Below, one piece after another: positions 1-6,327 of a stretch of 12,669 bases of DNA. The position numbers and the translations under genes are program-made. How positions within the stretch are numbered: position 1 is the first letter of the stretch; each line of letters opens with the position of its first letter. The stretch comes from Acd1 sp049973945 (GTDB lineage: Archaea; Thermoproteota; Thermoprotei_A; Sulfolobales; Sulfolobaceae), in the NCBI GenBank assembly GCA_049973945.1, contig JBMFJH010000028.1, positions 1-12,669 of the forward strand, read 5' to 3'. A model generated the notes under the pieces. The model saw nothing but the letters and a program-made list of their open reading frames with translations, searched no databases and was not told the DNA's origin.

Positions 1-87
1 CGCGTTAATCCTGACCTTATCGCCCACGCGAACGCCCTTAGACTTGAGGAGCTCCAAAGCCTTACCTCTATACCCTTCTAAGCTCAT
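1..87 (-). CDS. gatD: Probable GatD, Glu-tRNA(Gln) amidotransferase subunit D (N-terminal fragment)
   Basis: Only the first 29 codons lie in the window; the gene runs off the left edge. The start is ATG at 87-85. The visible protein begins MSLEGYRGKALELLKSKG and continues into VRVGDKVRI. This resembles the start of archaeal GatD proteins, where a YxGKA-x-LL segment precedes a short beta-barrel beginning 'GD.V.I'. GatD is the asparaginase-like subunit of the archaeal GatDE amidotransferase, which converts Glu-tRNA(Gln) to Gln-tRNA(Gln) in the cytoplasm. The catalytic domain is outside the window, so the call rests on a short match from memory. It lies 39 nt downstream of S30e on the same strand and may be co-transcribed. 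No clear Shine-Dalgarno precedes the start. Confidence 0.55.
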   Translation of the reverse strand, partial: MSLEGYRGKALELLKSKGVRVGDKVRINA

Positions 88-104
88 ACGACTGGAAACT
101 CTTG

Positions 105-118
105 GCTACAAAAAAGGC
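105..118 (-). terminator. Possible T-tract terminator after S30e
   Basis: Read on the minus strand, the S30e-gatD gap contains six consecutive T residues (complement of 110-115) about 12 nt after the S30e stop, flanked by GCC on both sides. Archaeal termination commonly uses short U-tracts, so partial termination between S30e and gatD is possible. A run of six is weak evidence. Confidence 0.3.
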
Positions 119-126
119 TTTGTCCT

Positions 127-288
127 TTACCTGGCAGGAACATTCGCCTTCTCGGCTTTCAGGATCCTCTTCTCGTACTCGAGCCTGTTCCTTACCCTCG
201 GGACTTCCTTGTGCTTCTCCTTCTTAGGGATCTTCGGTGTCTGGTTCCTGACCTTGCCCGCCTTAGTCAGTGATCCGTGAGAAGGCAT
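127..288 (-). CDS. rps30e: Small-subunit ribosomal protein S30e (eS30)
   Basis: This 53-residue basic protein starts at ATG 288-286 and ends at TAA 129-127. It begins MPSHGSLTKAGKVRNQTPKI, the hallmark S30e opening (GSL-x-KAGKVR-x-QTPK), and continues with a Lys/Arg-rich segment containing RNRLEYEKRI. S30e is a small archaeal/eukaryotic 30S/40S protein, and the length is normal for an archaeal member. There is no membrane or signal segment. It diverges from nop5 across 64 bp, with an AT-rich element (309-325) about 29 bp before its start, which suggests a leaderless or very short-leader mRNA. A GAGGAG also lies 9 nt before the ATG and could act as a ribosome site if transcription begins further upstream. 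The call is nearly certain from sequence alone. Confidence 0.93.
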   Translation of the reverse strand: MPSHGSLTKAGKVRNQTPKIPKKEKHKEVPRVRNRLEYEKRILKAEKANVPAR

Positions 289-308
289 GTTAAATGACTC
301 CTCGTATC

Positions 309-325
309 AGCTAAATTTTAAGCTT
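309..325. promoter_or_regulatory. Shared AT-rich promoter element between S30e and nop5
   Basis: The only AT-rich block in the 64-bp divergent spacer is AGCTAAATTTTAAGCTT (309-325). It is an imperfect palindrome with AGCT at both ends. Its centre lies about 29 bp before the S30e ATG (288) and about 36 bp before the nop5 ATG (353), so one TATA-like element could serve both directions. The distances fit archaeal TATA placement 25-30 bp before transcription starts. Function is inferred. Confidence 0.5.
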
Positions 326-352
326 TCGGCGACTAGATCACGACGATTTCTG

Positions 353-1600
353 ATGAAGATCTATTTGGTCGAGCACGCGATCGGGAGTTTCGGCTATGAC
401 GAGAACGGAAACCTCGTGGACTTCGTCCCCATGGAGAGGGACATAGGCAAAGTCTCTGAATACCTCATAAAGAACGAGAAGGGCGAACCCCTTCCCACGA
501 CGCTTAAGCTCCTCGAGAAGCTCAAGCCGGAGGAGGTTATCGTAGAGAACGAGAACGTCATCCCGTCCCTTCAGAAGCTCGGGTACAAGGCGAGATCTGA
601 GATCCATCACGTGGGAGCATCCAAGTTCAGGGGCTCTCTGGTCGAGGTAGCCACGTCGAAGGGCCTGTTCAAGAGCCCCGACGAGCTCTACGCGTACCTT
701 TACAACCTGAGCCTCGAGTACACGAGGAGGAAAATAAGGGGGGAAGCACAGAAGAGGGACTTGCTGGCGGTTCAGACCATAAGGGCCCTCGACGACATCG
801 ATAAGACGATCAACCTCTTCAGCGAGAGGCTCAGGGAGTGGTACAGCATTCACTTCCCCGAGCTCGACAAGATAGTGGACGATCACGAGACCTACGCCAA
901 GATCGTAACCGAGCTCGGGATGAGGGAGAACTTCAGCGAGGGGGCCTTGAAGGAGCTAGGGATTAGCGAGGAGTTGAGTAAGAGAATCGCTAGGGCGGCC
1001 AAAAGCAGTATAGGAGCAGATATCTCCGAGGTCGACATAAAGACCATCAGGATGCTGAGCTCTAAGATAGTCGACCTCTACAACATAAGGAGGGAGCTCG
1101 TGTCGTACCTGGAGTCAGTAATGAAGGAGGTAGCACCGAACGTTACGGCCCTCGTGGGCCCAACCATAGGCGCGAGGTTGCTGAGCTTAGCCGGTAGCCT
1201 AGAGGACTTAGCCAAGTTACCCGCCAGCACCATCCAGGTTCTCGGTGCAGAGAAGGCGTTATTCAGAGCCCTAAGGAAGGGCGGGAAGCCCCCCAAGCAC
1301 GGCGTCATATTCCAGTACCCCGAGATTCACGGCTCGCCGAGATGGCAGAGGGGTAAGATCGCGAGGGCACTCGCCGCGAAGTTAGCGATAGCGGCGAGGG
1401 TGGACGCCTTCAGCGGTAGATATATCGGCGACAAGCTGGTCGAGGACTTGCGCAAGAGAATAGAGGAGATCAAGACGAAGTACGCGAACCCGCCTCCTAG
1501 GAAGCCGGAGGCGGTTGCCAAGAAACCGGAGGAGAAGAAGAAAGAGAAGGAGAAGGGTAAGGAAAAACCGAAAGGTAAGGAAGGTAAAGGTAAGAGGTGA
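353..1600 (+). CDS. nop5: Nop5 (Nop56/58-like), core protein of C/D box RNPs
   Basis: Nop5 scaffolds the archaeal C/D sRNP. It binds L7Ae-bound guide RNA and recruits fibrillarin for 2'-O-methylation of rRNA and tRNA. The 415-residue product opens MKIYLVEHAIGSFGYD, the family's usual N-terminus, so ATG 353 is preferred over an in-frame ATG at 287 that would overlap S30e. The N-terminal fibrillarin-binding domain covers about residues 1-115 and a long helical coiled-coil region about 115-255. The Nop domain follows at about 258-355, with the signature GAEKALFRAL at 298-307 and the nearby RGKIARALAAK segment. Residues 380-415 are a Lys/Glu/Pro-rich, probably disordered tail of the kind often seen in crenarchaeal Nop5. 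flpA follows immediately, the standard archaeal nop5-flpA pair. There is no good Shine-Dalgarno, and the upstream TATA-like element implies a short leader. Confidence 0.95.
   Translation: MKIYLVEHAIGSFGYDENGNLVDFVPMERDIGKVSEYLIKNEKGEPLPTTLKLLEKLKPEEVIVENENVIPSLQKLGYKARSEIHHVGASKFRGSLVEVATSKGLFKSPDELYAYLYNLSLEYTRRKIRGEAQKRDLLAVQTIRALDDIDKTINLFSERLREWYSIHFPELDKIVDDHETYAKIVTELGMRENFSEGALKELGISEELSKRIARAAKSSIGADISEVDIKTIRMLSSKIVDLYNIRRELVSYLESVMKEVAPNVTALVGPTIGARLLSLAGSLEDLAKLPASTIQVLGAEKALFRALRKGGKPPKHGVIFQYPEIHGSPRWQRGKIARALAAKLAIAARVDAFSGRYIGDKLVEDLRKRIEEIKTKYANPPPRKPEAVAKKPEEKKKEKEKGKEKPKGKEGKGKR
1594..1600 (+). promoter_or_regulatory. Shine-Dalgarno of flpA, overlapping the nop5 stop
   Basis: GAGGTGA (1594-1600) spans the last sense codon and TGA stop of nop5 and ends 5 nt before ATG 1606. 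This favours ATG 1606 over the in-frame GTG at 1597, which would sit inside the ribosome-binding site. It indicates coupled translation of nop5 and flpA. Confidence 0.75.
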
Positions 1601-1605
1601 AAGAC

Positions 1606-2298
1606 ATGGCCGAGGTCACCGTCAAGGAAACCCAGTTCCAGGGTATATACACATGTGAAACCCAAGACGGCACTACGAGGCTGTGCACTAAGAACCTAGC
1701 CCCAGGCCACAGCGTTTACGGCGAGAGACTCTTCAGGGTCAAAGGGATAGAGTACCGCGAGTGGAACGCGTTTAGGTCGAAGCTGGCTGGGGCGATATTA
1801 AAAGGGCTAAATGAAGTCCCAATCGCAGAGGGGACTAAAGTCCTGTATCTAGGTGCAGCTTCTGGAACTACCCCGAGCCACGTATCGGACATAGTCGGTA
1901 AGGAGGGCAAAGTGTACGCAGTGGAGTTCTCTGCACGTATAGTCAGGGAGCTCCTGCTGGTCGCCCAGGAGAGGCCAAACATATTCCCAATACTTGCCGA
2001 TGCCAGGTTCCCCAACGCGTACGCTCCATTAATTGAGGACGTGGAGGTTCTCTACGTCGATATAGCCCAGCCCGACCAGACCGACATAGCTATCAGGAAC
2101 GCGAGACAGTTCCTCAAGCCTGGGGGCCATATGCTCCTCGCCGTAAAGGCAAGGTCTATAGACGTGACGAAGGACCCAAGGGAGATCTTCAAAGCGGAAG
2201 AGGCGAAACTCAGGGACGCGGGCTTCGCAGTTAAGGAAATAGTGAACTTAGAACCTTACGACAAAGATCACGCGATGATCCTGGCGAAGTACGGGTAA
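1606..2298 (+). CDS. flpA: Fibrillarin-like rRNA/tRNA 2'-O-methyltransferase
   Basis: FlpA is the SAM-dependent catalytic subunit of the archaeal C/D sRNP, methylating ribose 2'-OH groups chosen by guide RNAs. The product from ATG 1606 is 230 residues, a normal length. The N-terminal domain contains the family segment APGHSVYGERL (residues 32-42) followed by YREWN and RSKL. The Rossmann methyltransferase core has motif I YLGAASGTTPSHVSD (81-95), the acidic YAVEFS strand (104-109) and DAR (132-134). It also has YVDIAQPDQ (150-158) and a catalytic-tetrad Lys region at KARSID (181-186). The gene is second in the operon and translationally coupled to nop5 through an SD inside the nop5 stop. Nothing looks truncated or altered. 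Confidence 0.95.
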   Translation: MAEVTVKETQFQGIYTCETQDGTTRLCTKNLAPGHSVYGERLFRVKGIEYREWNAFRSKLAGAILKGLNEVPIAEGTKVLYLGAASGTTPSHVSDIVGKEGKVYAVEFSARIVRELLLVAQERPNIFPILADARFPNAYAPLIEDVEVLYVDIAQPDQTDIAIRNARQFLKPGGHMLLAVKARSIDVTKDPREIFKAEEAKLRDAGFAVKEIVNLEPYDKDHAMILAKYG

Positions 2299-2301
2299 GG
2301 C

Positions 2302-2715
2302 ATGATAGACAAGATAATCGACATAGGACTCAGGGGCCTCCTGAACTACTACCCTTCTGAAAGGCCAACGCTAGCTGAAGTGCTGAAGGGTAAAAACGTC
2401 ATCAAGCTAAGTGACGGTTCGGAGATCGAGATACCGAAACGAAAGGCAGAGGAGATGGGCTCTAGGGTTCCGATTTACCTCTGGGACTTAGTCAGGCTCC
2501 CCATCGTGATCGTGAAAACGAGCAACAGCGGCGAGTTTCAGGTGGAGGAGTATAAGTGGAACAGGGAGGCCTTGAAGGCGCTTTTAGGGAGAGACAACGT
2601 CGACGCGTTGATGACCGGAGACGTCGAGAGGTTAGTAGCGCAGTATGGCACTGCTATTTTTATTACTCTCAGCGTTTCAATAAACAACAGCGAAGAGAGC
2701 CAAGAGGACTACTGA
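2302..2715 (+). CDS. DUF61/UPF0216 family protein of unknown function
   Basis: This is a 137-residue soluble protein. The N-terminal 70 residues match the archaeal UPF0216 (DUF61) pattern: a short helix, then RPTLAEVLKGK, a strand pair around IKLSDGSEIEIP (residues 34-45), a helix and the conserved RLPIVI (65-70). The C-terminal half is less conserved, with an acidic end (NNSEESQEDY). No catalytic motif, metal site, membrane span or signal peptide is evident. Family function is not established to my knowledge. The gene starts 3 nt after the flpA stop, inside the nop5-flpA-trm1 operon, so a link to RNA modification or RNP assembly is plausible by context only. I am confident it is a real gene and fairly sure of the family. 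Confidence 0.75.
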   Translation: MIDKIIDIGLRGLLNYYPSERPTLAEVLKGKNVIKLSDGSEIEIPKRKAEEMGSRVPIYLWDLVRLPIVIVKTSNSGEFQVEEYKWNREALKALLGRDNVDALMTGDVERLVAQYGTAIFITLSVSINNSEESQEDY

Positions 2716-2716
2716 A

Positions 2717-3505
2717 TTGGTCGGCAACATCCTTTGGCTAGTGGAAAAAGTAGTACAAAGGAGTGGCGCGCGTTATGAGATAATAGACTATCCTAAGAAA
2801 GGGAAGAAATCGGTCGATTTGTTGGTAACGAAAGGTAAGGAGAGGTTCGTCGTAAGGGTCGTGGACGACTACACGAAAGTGACTAGGGCCGAAGCTGACG
2901 AACTCAAAAAGTTGGCAGCGACATTTTCATGCAAGCCAGCAGTCGTTTCAGAGAACGAGGACTTAGACGAGGAAATCCCGATAGATAAGGGCGTTCCTTT
3001 AGTGAGACCCAAGACGTTGGAGAGGAGGTTGAGCGGTGAGAAGTTCTTCACGATCTACAGCAAAGGAGAGATATACGTCAAGATTGAGTCTGAGATCATT
3101 AGCAGAAAGAGGGCTGAGATGGACATGAGCCTGGGAGAAGTCGCGAGTAAGCTAGGAGTGACAAGGATGTCCGTCTATGAGTACGAAAGGGGCATCACTA
3201 ACAAGGTGACCATTAACATCGCTCGGAAATTGGTGGATCTCTTCGGAGAGGAAGTATTAGGAGACGTCTTTGAGGTGTCGAAGAACGAAGTAAAGCCTAG
3301 CGGAGAGCTCAGACACAGGGAGTCGAAGGAACTCAGCGTGAAGGGATATGCGGTCTTCGAGTACTCGTACACGCCAATAGACATTACGGCTTTCAGAAAT
3401 GACGAAGTGGTTGCTGTAGTAGTCACAGAGGACGACTCAAAAATAGAAAATGCAAAGAAAATAGTGAGAATGTTCGGCGGTGAATTTTATATCAAGAGTA
3501 CGTGA
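2717..3505 (+). CDS. COG1395-type HTH transcriptional regulator with flanking nuclease-like domains
   Basis: This 262-residue protein has a central XRE/Cro-type helix-turn-helix at about residues 136-180 (MSLGEVASKLGVTRMSVYEY followed by ERG). It matches the conserved archaeal family annotated as putative HTH-type transcriptional regulatory protein (COG1395). The N-terminal part (about 1-105) looks alpha/beta, with VDLLV...ERFVVRVVDD resembling a restriction-endonuclease-like strand pattern. The C-terminal part (about 208-262) repeats a similar pattern, IDITAF...EVVAVVVTED. The start is probably TTG 2717, one base past the DUF61 stop, with GAGG 9 nt upstream; no ATG is well placed nearby. Targets are unknown. 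Its fixed place between RNP genes and trm1 suggests a housekeeping regulator rather than a prophage type. No membrane segments are seen. Confidence 0.8.
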   Translation: MVGNILWLVEKVVQRSGARYEIIDYPKKGKKSVDLLVTKGKERFVVRVVDDYTKVTRAEADELKKLAATFSCKPAVVSENEDLDEEIPIDKGVPLVRPKTLERRLSGEKFFTIYSKGEIYVKIESEIISRKRAEMDMSLGEVASKLGVTRMSVYEYERGITNKVTINIARKLVDLFGEEVLGDVFEVSKNEVKPSGELRHRESKELSVKGYAVFEYSYTPIDITAFRNDEVVAVVVTEDDSKIENAKKIVRMFGGEFYIKST

Positions 3506-3517
3506 GATCAAAGGAGC

Positions 3518-4627
3518 ATGAAGTTAAGGGAGATTGCGGAGGGTCGCGTAAGGCTACTCATCCCAGACCCTGAAGAGTATAAGAGAGGCGAGAAGTTCGA
3601 CCCGTCCTGGGCACCCGTGTTCTACAACCCTAAGATGAAGTTCAATAGGGACATCAGCGTGGCTTTCCTGAAGGCGTTTCCCGTGAAGAGCGCAATTGAC
3701 GGCATGTCGGCGACAGGGGTCAGGGCGTTGAGGTATAAGATAGAGGCTGGAGTCGAAGAGGTGATAGCAAATGACAAAAGCCCCCTTGCGGTCGACCTGA
3801 TTAAGAGGAATTCGGAGCTTAACAACGTCAAGATAACTGTAACGAACAAGGACGTCAACGCGTTACTTTACGAAGTTAAGGCGGAATTCGTCGATATAGA
3901 CCCTTTCGGCACGCCATCGCCGTTCCTTCTCTCGGCGCTTGACTCCAGTACCAAGTATCTAGGCGTGACCGCTACGGATCTCACAGCTTTGGAGTGCGCC
4001 TCGAGGTCTTCCGCAAGGAGAAAGTACGATTTAACGTGTTATGGAAGGGTAAGCTTCTCTAAGGAGTTCGGCCTAAGGGCTTTGATCGCCAGAATTGCCC
4101 GTTACGCCGCCGTTCTGGAAAAGGCGGTCAGGCCGATGGTCAGTTTCTACAAAGAGCACTATTATAGAGTGTTTGTCGAGGTCGTAAGGGGTTCGGGCAA
4201 GTCCAACGAGAGCCTGCGGAACTTGGGTTACATCTACGAGTGTCCAAAATGTGGTTACAGAACGAAAGCTGACTGTTCGTGTCAGCCTAATTGCCCCGTT
4301 TGCGGCTCTAGAATGAACGGAGGCGGGCCGGTTTGGTTGGACAAGCTGGGCGAGAGCGAAGCTATAGATAAAGTAGTAAGAACGATCGAAGACAAGGGGG
4401 AGAGGGAATTTTTGAGGCTCATTTTAGAAGAGGTGAAGTACTCAGAGCCCTATTATAACACGGACTTCCTTGCCTCTATCGCAAGGACAAGCCCCCGCAA
4501 AATCTCCGATTTACTAAGTTGCCTGGGCGACGCCAGAAGGACGCACTTCGACCCTAAGGGTTTCAAGACCGACCAAGACTTCGAAAGGGTTAAAGACTGT
4601 GTGGTTCGAGGCTCAGCAAGAAGTTAG
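3518..4627 (+). CDS. trm1: tRNA (guanine(26)-N2)-dimethyltransferase Trm1
   Basis: Trm1 uses SAM to make m2G/m2,2G at position 26 of tRNA. The 369-residue length is typical for archaea. Visible motifs are the N-terminal VFYNPKMKFNRD (34-44), SAM-binding DGMSATGVRALRY (61-73) and the catalytic-type DIDPFGTP (126-133). Further on are TATDLTAL (151-158) with a nearby RRKYD, then YKEHYYRVFV (211-220) and the C-terminal THFDPKGFKT (342-351). A Cys-rich insert at 242-262 (CPKC, CSC, CPVC: Cys 242, 245, 253, 255, 259, 262) probably binds zinc. The start is ATG 3518 with AAGGAG 2-3 nt upstream, 12 nt after the HTH gene. It is the last gene of the operon. Its final 38 nt overlap the oppositely oriented TFE-beta gene, so there is no free space for a terminator. 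Confidence 0.93.
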   Translation: MKLREIAEGRVRLLIPDPEEYKRGEKFDPSWAPVFYNPKMKFNRDISVAFLKAFPVKSAIDGMSATGVRALRYKIEAGVEEVIANDKSPLAVDLIKRNSELNNVKITVTNKDVNALLYEVKAEFVDIDPFGTPSPFLLSALDSSTKYLGVTATDLTALECASRSSARRKYDLTCYGRVSFSKEFGLRALIARIARYAAVLEKAVRPMVSFYKEHYYRVFVEVVRGSGKSNESLRNLGYIYECPKCGYRTKADCSCQPNCPVCGSRMNGGGPVWLDKLGESEAIDKVVRTIEDKGEREFLRLILEEVKYSEPYYNTDFLASIARTSPRKISDLLSCLGDARRTHFDPKGFKTDQDFERVKDCVVRGSARS

Positions 4628-4967
4628 TCAGAAGGGTGCAGCTCCCCGGATTTATGACGGATCCGTTCCCACATTTGAACAAGCTCTTGCACGTGTAACA
4701 CGGAATCTTCTCAAGAAGGTTAAGCTCAACTAGCAAAGGCCTCTTTTCACTTTCTGCGACGAAATACTTAACGACGGTCTTGCTCTCCTCCTTAACGGGC
4801 TTCTTGATAACCCTCTTCTTTCTGACTAGTTGACTAAGGGTTTTGCTCACCAAATCTACCGGTAGCTTCAATTCCTTTGCGAGTTCAGCCTGCGTTATTC
4901 CCTTTTGGCCGGCGTCCCTGATTTTCTGGAGGATTAGCTCTTCATACGACACCGTTTCTGACTCCAA
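4590..4967 (-). CDS. tfeB: Transcription factor TFE beta subunit (hRPC39-like, Fe-S)
   Basis: The 125-residue protein has a winged-helix domain (about residues 8-70: helix, turn, ITQAELAKELKLPVDLVSKT, wing with Lys/Arg) and a short C-terminal Cys motif. That motif is IPCYTC...KCGNGSVINPGSC, with Cys 90, 93, 99 and 110 (C-x2-C-x5-C-x10-C). The layout and the C...C...N/SP..C pattern match crenarchaeal TFE-beta, which is related to the RNA polymerase III subunit RPC39 and carries a 4Fe-4S cluster. TFE-beta pairs with TFE-alpha and helps open promoter DNA during initiation. The start is ATG 4967, with a TATA-like box about 30 bp upstream. The gene overlaps trm1 tail to tail by 38 nt, so its last dozen codons are read antisense to the trm1 3' end. 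Neighbouring tfb and nearby tbp support the role. Confidence 0.85.
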   Translation of the reverse strand: MESETVSYEELILQKIRDAGQKGITQAELAKELKLPVDLVSKTLSQLVRKKRVIKKPVKEESKTVVKYFVAESEKRPLLVELNLLEKIPCYTCKSLFKCGNGSVINPGSCTLLTNFLLSLEPHSL

Positions 4968-4989
4968 GCCGAAACACCCACTCTCGACT

Positions 4990-5006
4990 GAAATTAATAT
5001 ATAGGT
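4990..5006 (-). promoter_or_regulatory. TATA-like promoter of TFE-beta
   Basis: On the minus strand this reads TACCTATATATTAATTTCA. The TATATATTA core is centred about 31 bp before the ATG at 4967, which predicts transcription starting within a few bases of the start codon. No Shine-Dalgarno lies before the ATG, consistent with a near-leaderless mRNA. Confidence 0.5.
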
Positions 5007-5040
5007 ACGATACGCTTATTAAGCTTTACATATATCGCGA

Positions 5041-5078
5041 ATAAAATTAACTAAAAATTGATATAATAGAAAAGGTTT
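5041..5078 (-). terminator. T-rich 3' region of tfb2, probable terminator
   Basis: Directly after the tfb2 stop, the minus strand carries TTTTCTATTATATCAATTTT and then a further TTAATTTTAT. Repeated short T-tracts with no stable hairpin fit archaeal U-tract termination. The run separates tfb2 from the TFE-beta promoter and is the most AT-rich part of the window. Confidence 0.5.
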
Positions 5079-6005
5079 CTATAATTTGACTATGATATCG
5101 AAATTTTCAATTATCTCCCTGTATCTGTTCCTTATCGACACCTCCGTCAGGCCTATGACGGACGCTACTTCCTTCTGCGTCTTCTTCTCGTCAAATAACG
5201 AGGATACCAGATACACCGCGGCGGCGCTGAGGCCGACGTTACTCTTCCCGCTGTTCAAACCCTGCTTCTCAATGAGGTTAAGCAGTTCTGCGGACTTCGT
5301 CATAACCTTGTTCGAAAGCCCTAGCCTACCTACTATCTGCGGAATGTAGTTTGTTGCCTTTGTCTTCGGCCTGAGCCCCTGAGCTTTCATGACTTCCTGA
5401 ACCCTCGCCATGGCCTTCCACAGCTTGTCCTTATCGTTCTTCAGCGAGTATCTAGCTAGTAGGTCCGAGAGAGCTAACGGGTAACCGTTTATGTTTGCCG
5501 CGTAGTAGATCGTCGCAAGCACTAGTGACTTGTCCTTAGAAAGCCTGGAAGTGAGGCCCCTATCTACCAGTCCCATAATTATCTTCCCAGCGGTTTCCTT
5601 AACGCTTTCTGGGAGGCCTAGCCTGGAGGCCTCGGCGTTCATTACGTGAAGCAGGCTCACTTGTTTCCTGCTCTTAGACGAAGTCCCTACTCTTATTTTC
5701 CTATTTAGAGCGACTAATCTTCTGAACCTCGGGCTTTTGGTTTTGATGCTCCCTATTTCCGTATGGAGCCCCAAATCATGAACCTTACTTGTTATCCTAC
5801 CGCCTACTCTAGCTTTTTCTGTCTCTTCTTCTGTAGAGAAAGACCTCCACTCTTTCCCCAGATCTGGCAGGTTTTCTTCAAGTACTAAACCACAGAGTGC
5901 ACAGATCAACGATCCAGTCCTATGGTCGTAGATGGGCTGATGACATCCACCCGTCACCAAACAAGTCCCGAGACAGGATCCCGACTCTACCGCCTCGGAG
6001 CTCAT
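5079..6005 (-). CDS. tfb2: Transcription initiation factor B, TFB2-like
   Basis: TFB (TFIIB homologue) bridges TBP-TATA and RNA polymerase. From ATG 6005 the protein has 308 residues. In order: a zinc-ribbon region (11-38), a B-reader/linker with GKEWRSF (50-56) and ARVGG (65-69), and two cyclin-like repeats. These repeats are at about 113-207 and 218-305; the second ends with a helix-turn-helix, KTQKEVASVIGLTEVSIRNR. The ending resembles Sulfolobales TFB2 more than TFB1, as far as I recall those sequences. The first zinc knuckle is unusual: instead of CxxC it shows Cys 11, 15 and 21 and His 22, while the second knuckle is normal (C35-x2-C38). A GTG at 6014 is in frame, but the SD AGGAGGTGA sits 5 nt before ATG 6005. 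The gene is coupled to upstream gar1. Confidence 0.88.
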   Translation of the reverse strand: MSSEAVESGSCLGTCLVTGGCHQPIYDHRTGSLICALCGLVLEENLPDLGKEWRSFSTEEETEKARVGGRITSKVHDLGLHTEIGSIKTKSPRFRRLVALNRKIRVGTSSKSRKQVSLLHVMNAEASRLGLPESVKETAGKIIMGLVDRGLTSRLSKDKSLVLATIYYAANINGYPLALSDLLARYSLKNDKDKLWKAMARVQEVMKAQGLRPKTKATNYIPQIVGRLGLSNKVMTKSAELLNLIEKQGLNSGKSNVGLSAAAVYLVSSLFDEKKTQKEVASVIGLTEVSIRNRYREIIENFDIIVKL

Positions 6006-6010
6006 TCCCG

Positions 6011-6019
6011 TCACCTCCT
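6011..6019 (-). promoter_or_regulatory. Strong Shine-Dalgarno of tfb2, inside the gar1 stop
   Basis: The minus strand reads AGGAGGTGA, which includes the gar1 TGA stop (6013-6011), then 5 nt, then ATG at 6005. It is among the strongest ribosome sites in the window. It decides the tfb2 start (ATG 6005 rather than the in-frame GTG at 6014) and implies gar1-tfb2 translational coupling. Confidence 0.75.
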
Positions 6020-6298
6020 CCTAGGCTTCCTGCGTCCCCCTTCTCTTTCTACGATTTCCAGGTACACCTTCCCGCTAACTGGGGTATCGACGAGGGGCAT
6101 AGCCAAAACGTAAGGCGATTTAACGTTACCGATTACGTCGAGAACCTTAGCGACCCTCTCGCCCTTTTCGTTTATCACAACGAAACCAGTTGGGTCTGTC
6201 TTCTCGAAGTCCAGATCGTTTCTCGCCCTTATGAGTATTTTATTTTTCAGTACCACCTTCTCGACTACGCCGAGATCGACGACCCTGAAACGCGTCAC
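6011..6298 (-). CDS. gar1: H/ACA RNP protein Gar1
   Basis: Gar1 is a core protein of the H/ACA RNP that pseudouridylates rRNA. It contacts the Cbf5 catalytic subunit and aids substrate turnover. The 95-residue product is a small beta-barrel protein with the family signature VLDVIGNVKSPYVLAMP (residues 52-68), preceded by VVINEKGERVAKV. It ends with a short basic tail (GGRRKPRRR), a remnant-like equivalent of the Arg/Gly-rich ends of eukaryotic Gar1. The start is GTG 6298, with a TATA-like box about 23 bp upstream and no SD, so the mRNA is probably leaderless. The gar1-tfb arrangement is conserved in many archaea. The gar1 stop codon is embedded in the tfb2 ribosome-binding site. Confidence 0.92.
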   Translation of the reverse strand: MTRFRVVDLGVVEKVVLKNKILIRARNDLDFEKTDPTGFVVINEKGERVAKVLDVIGNVKSPYVLAMPLVDTPVSGKVYLEIVEREGGRRKPRRR

Positions 6299-6313
6299 AA
6301 GGATCTGAGGAAC

Positions 6314-6327
6314 TCATTTAAATATAG
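6314..6327 (-). promoter_or_regulatory. TATA-like promoter of gar1-tfb2
   Basis: The minus strand reads CTATATTTAAATG, centred about 23 bp before GTG 6298. The position predicts a transcript beginning at or next to the start codon. It should drive both gar1 and tfb2. Confidence 0.55.

Noticed and set aside
44..280. 78-codon plus-strand open frame at the left end
   Set aside because: It lies antisense to S30e and the gatD start, both of which have recognisable protein sequences; the frame shows no family pattern.
287..352. N-terminal extension of Nop5 from ATG 287
   Set aside because: The family begins at MKIYLVEH (ATG 353), and the extension would overlap the S30e start and include the promoter element.
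338..886. 182-codon minus-strand frame inside nop5
   Set aside because: It is a shadow of the strongly coding nop5 frame; its composition is an artefact of AAG/GAG-rich codons, and it has no motif.
1480..1600. Purine-rich AAG/GAG/GGT run near the nop5 end as a DNA repeat
   Set aside because: It is coding sequence for the Lys/Glu-rich Nop5 tail; the repetition is explained by amino-acid bias.
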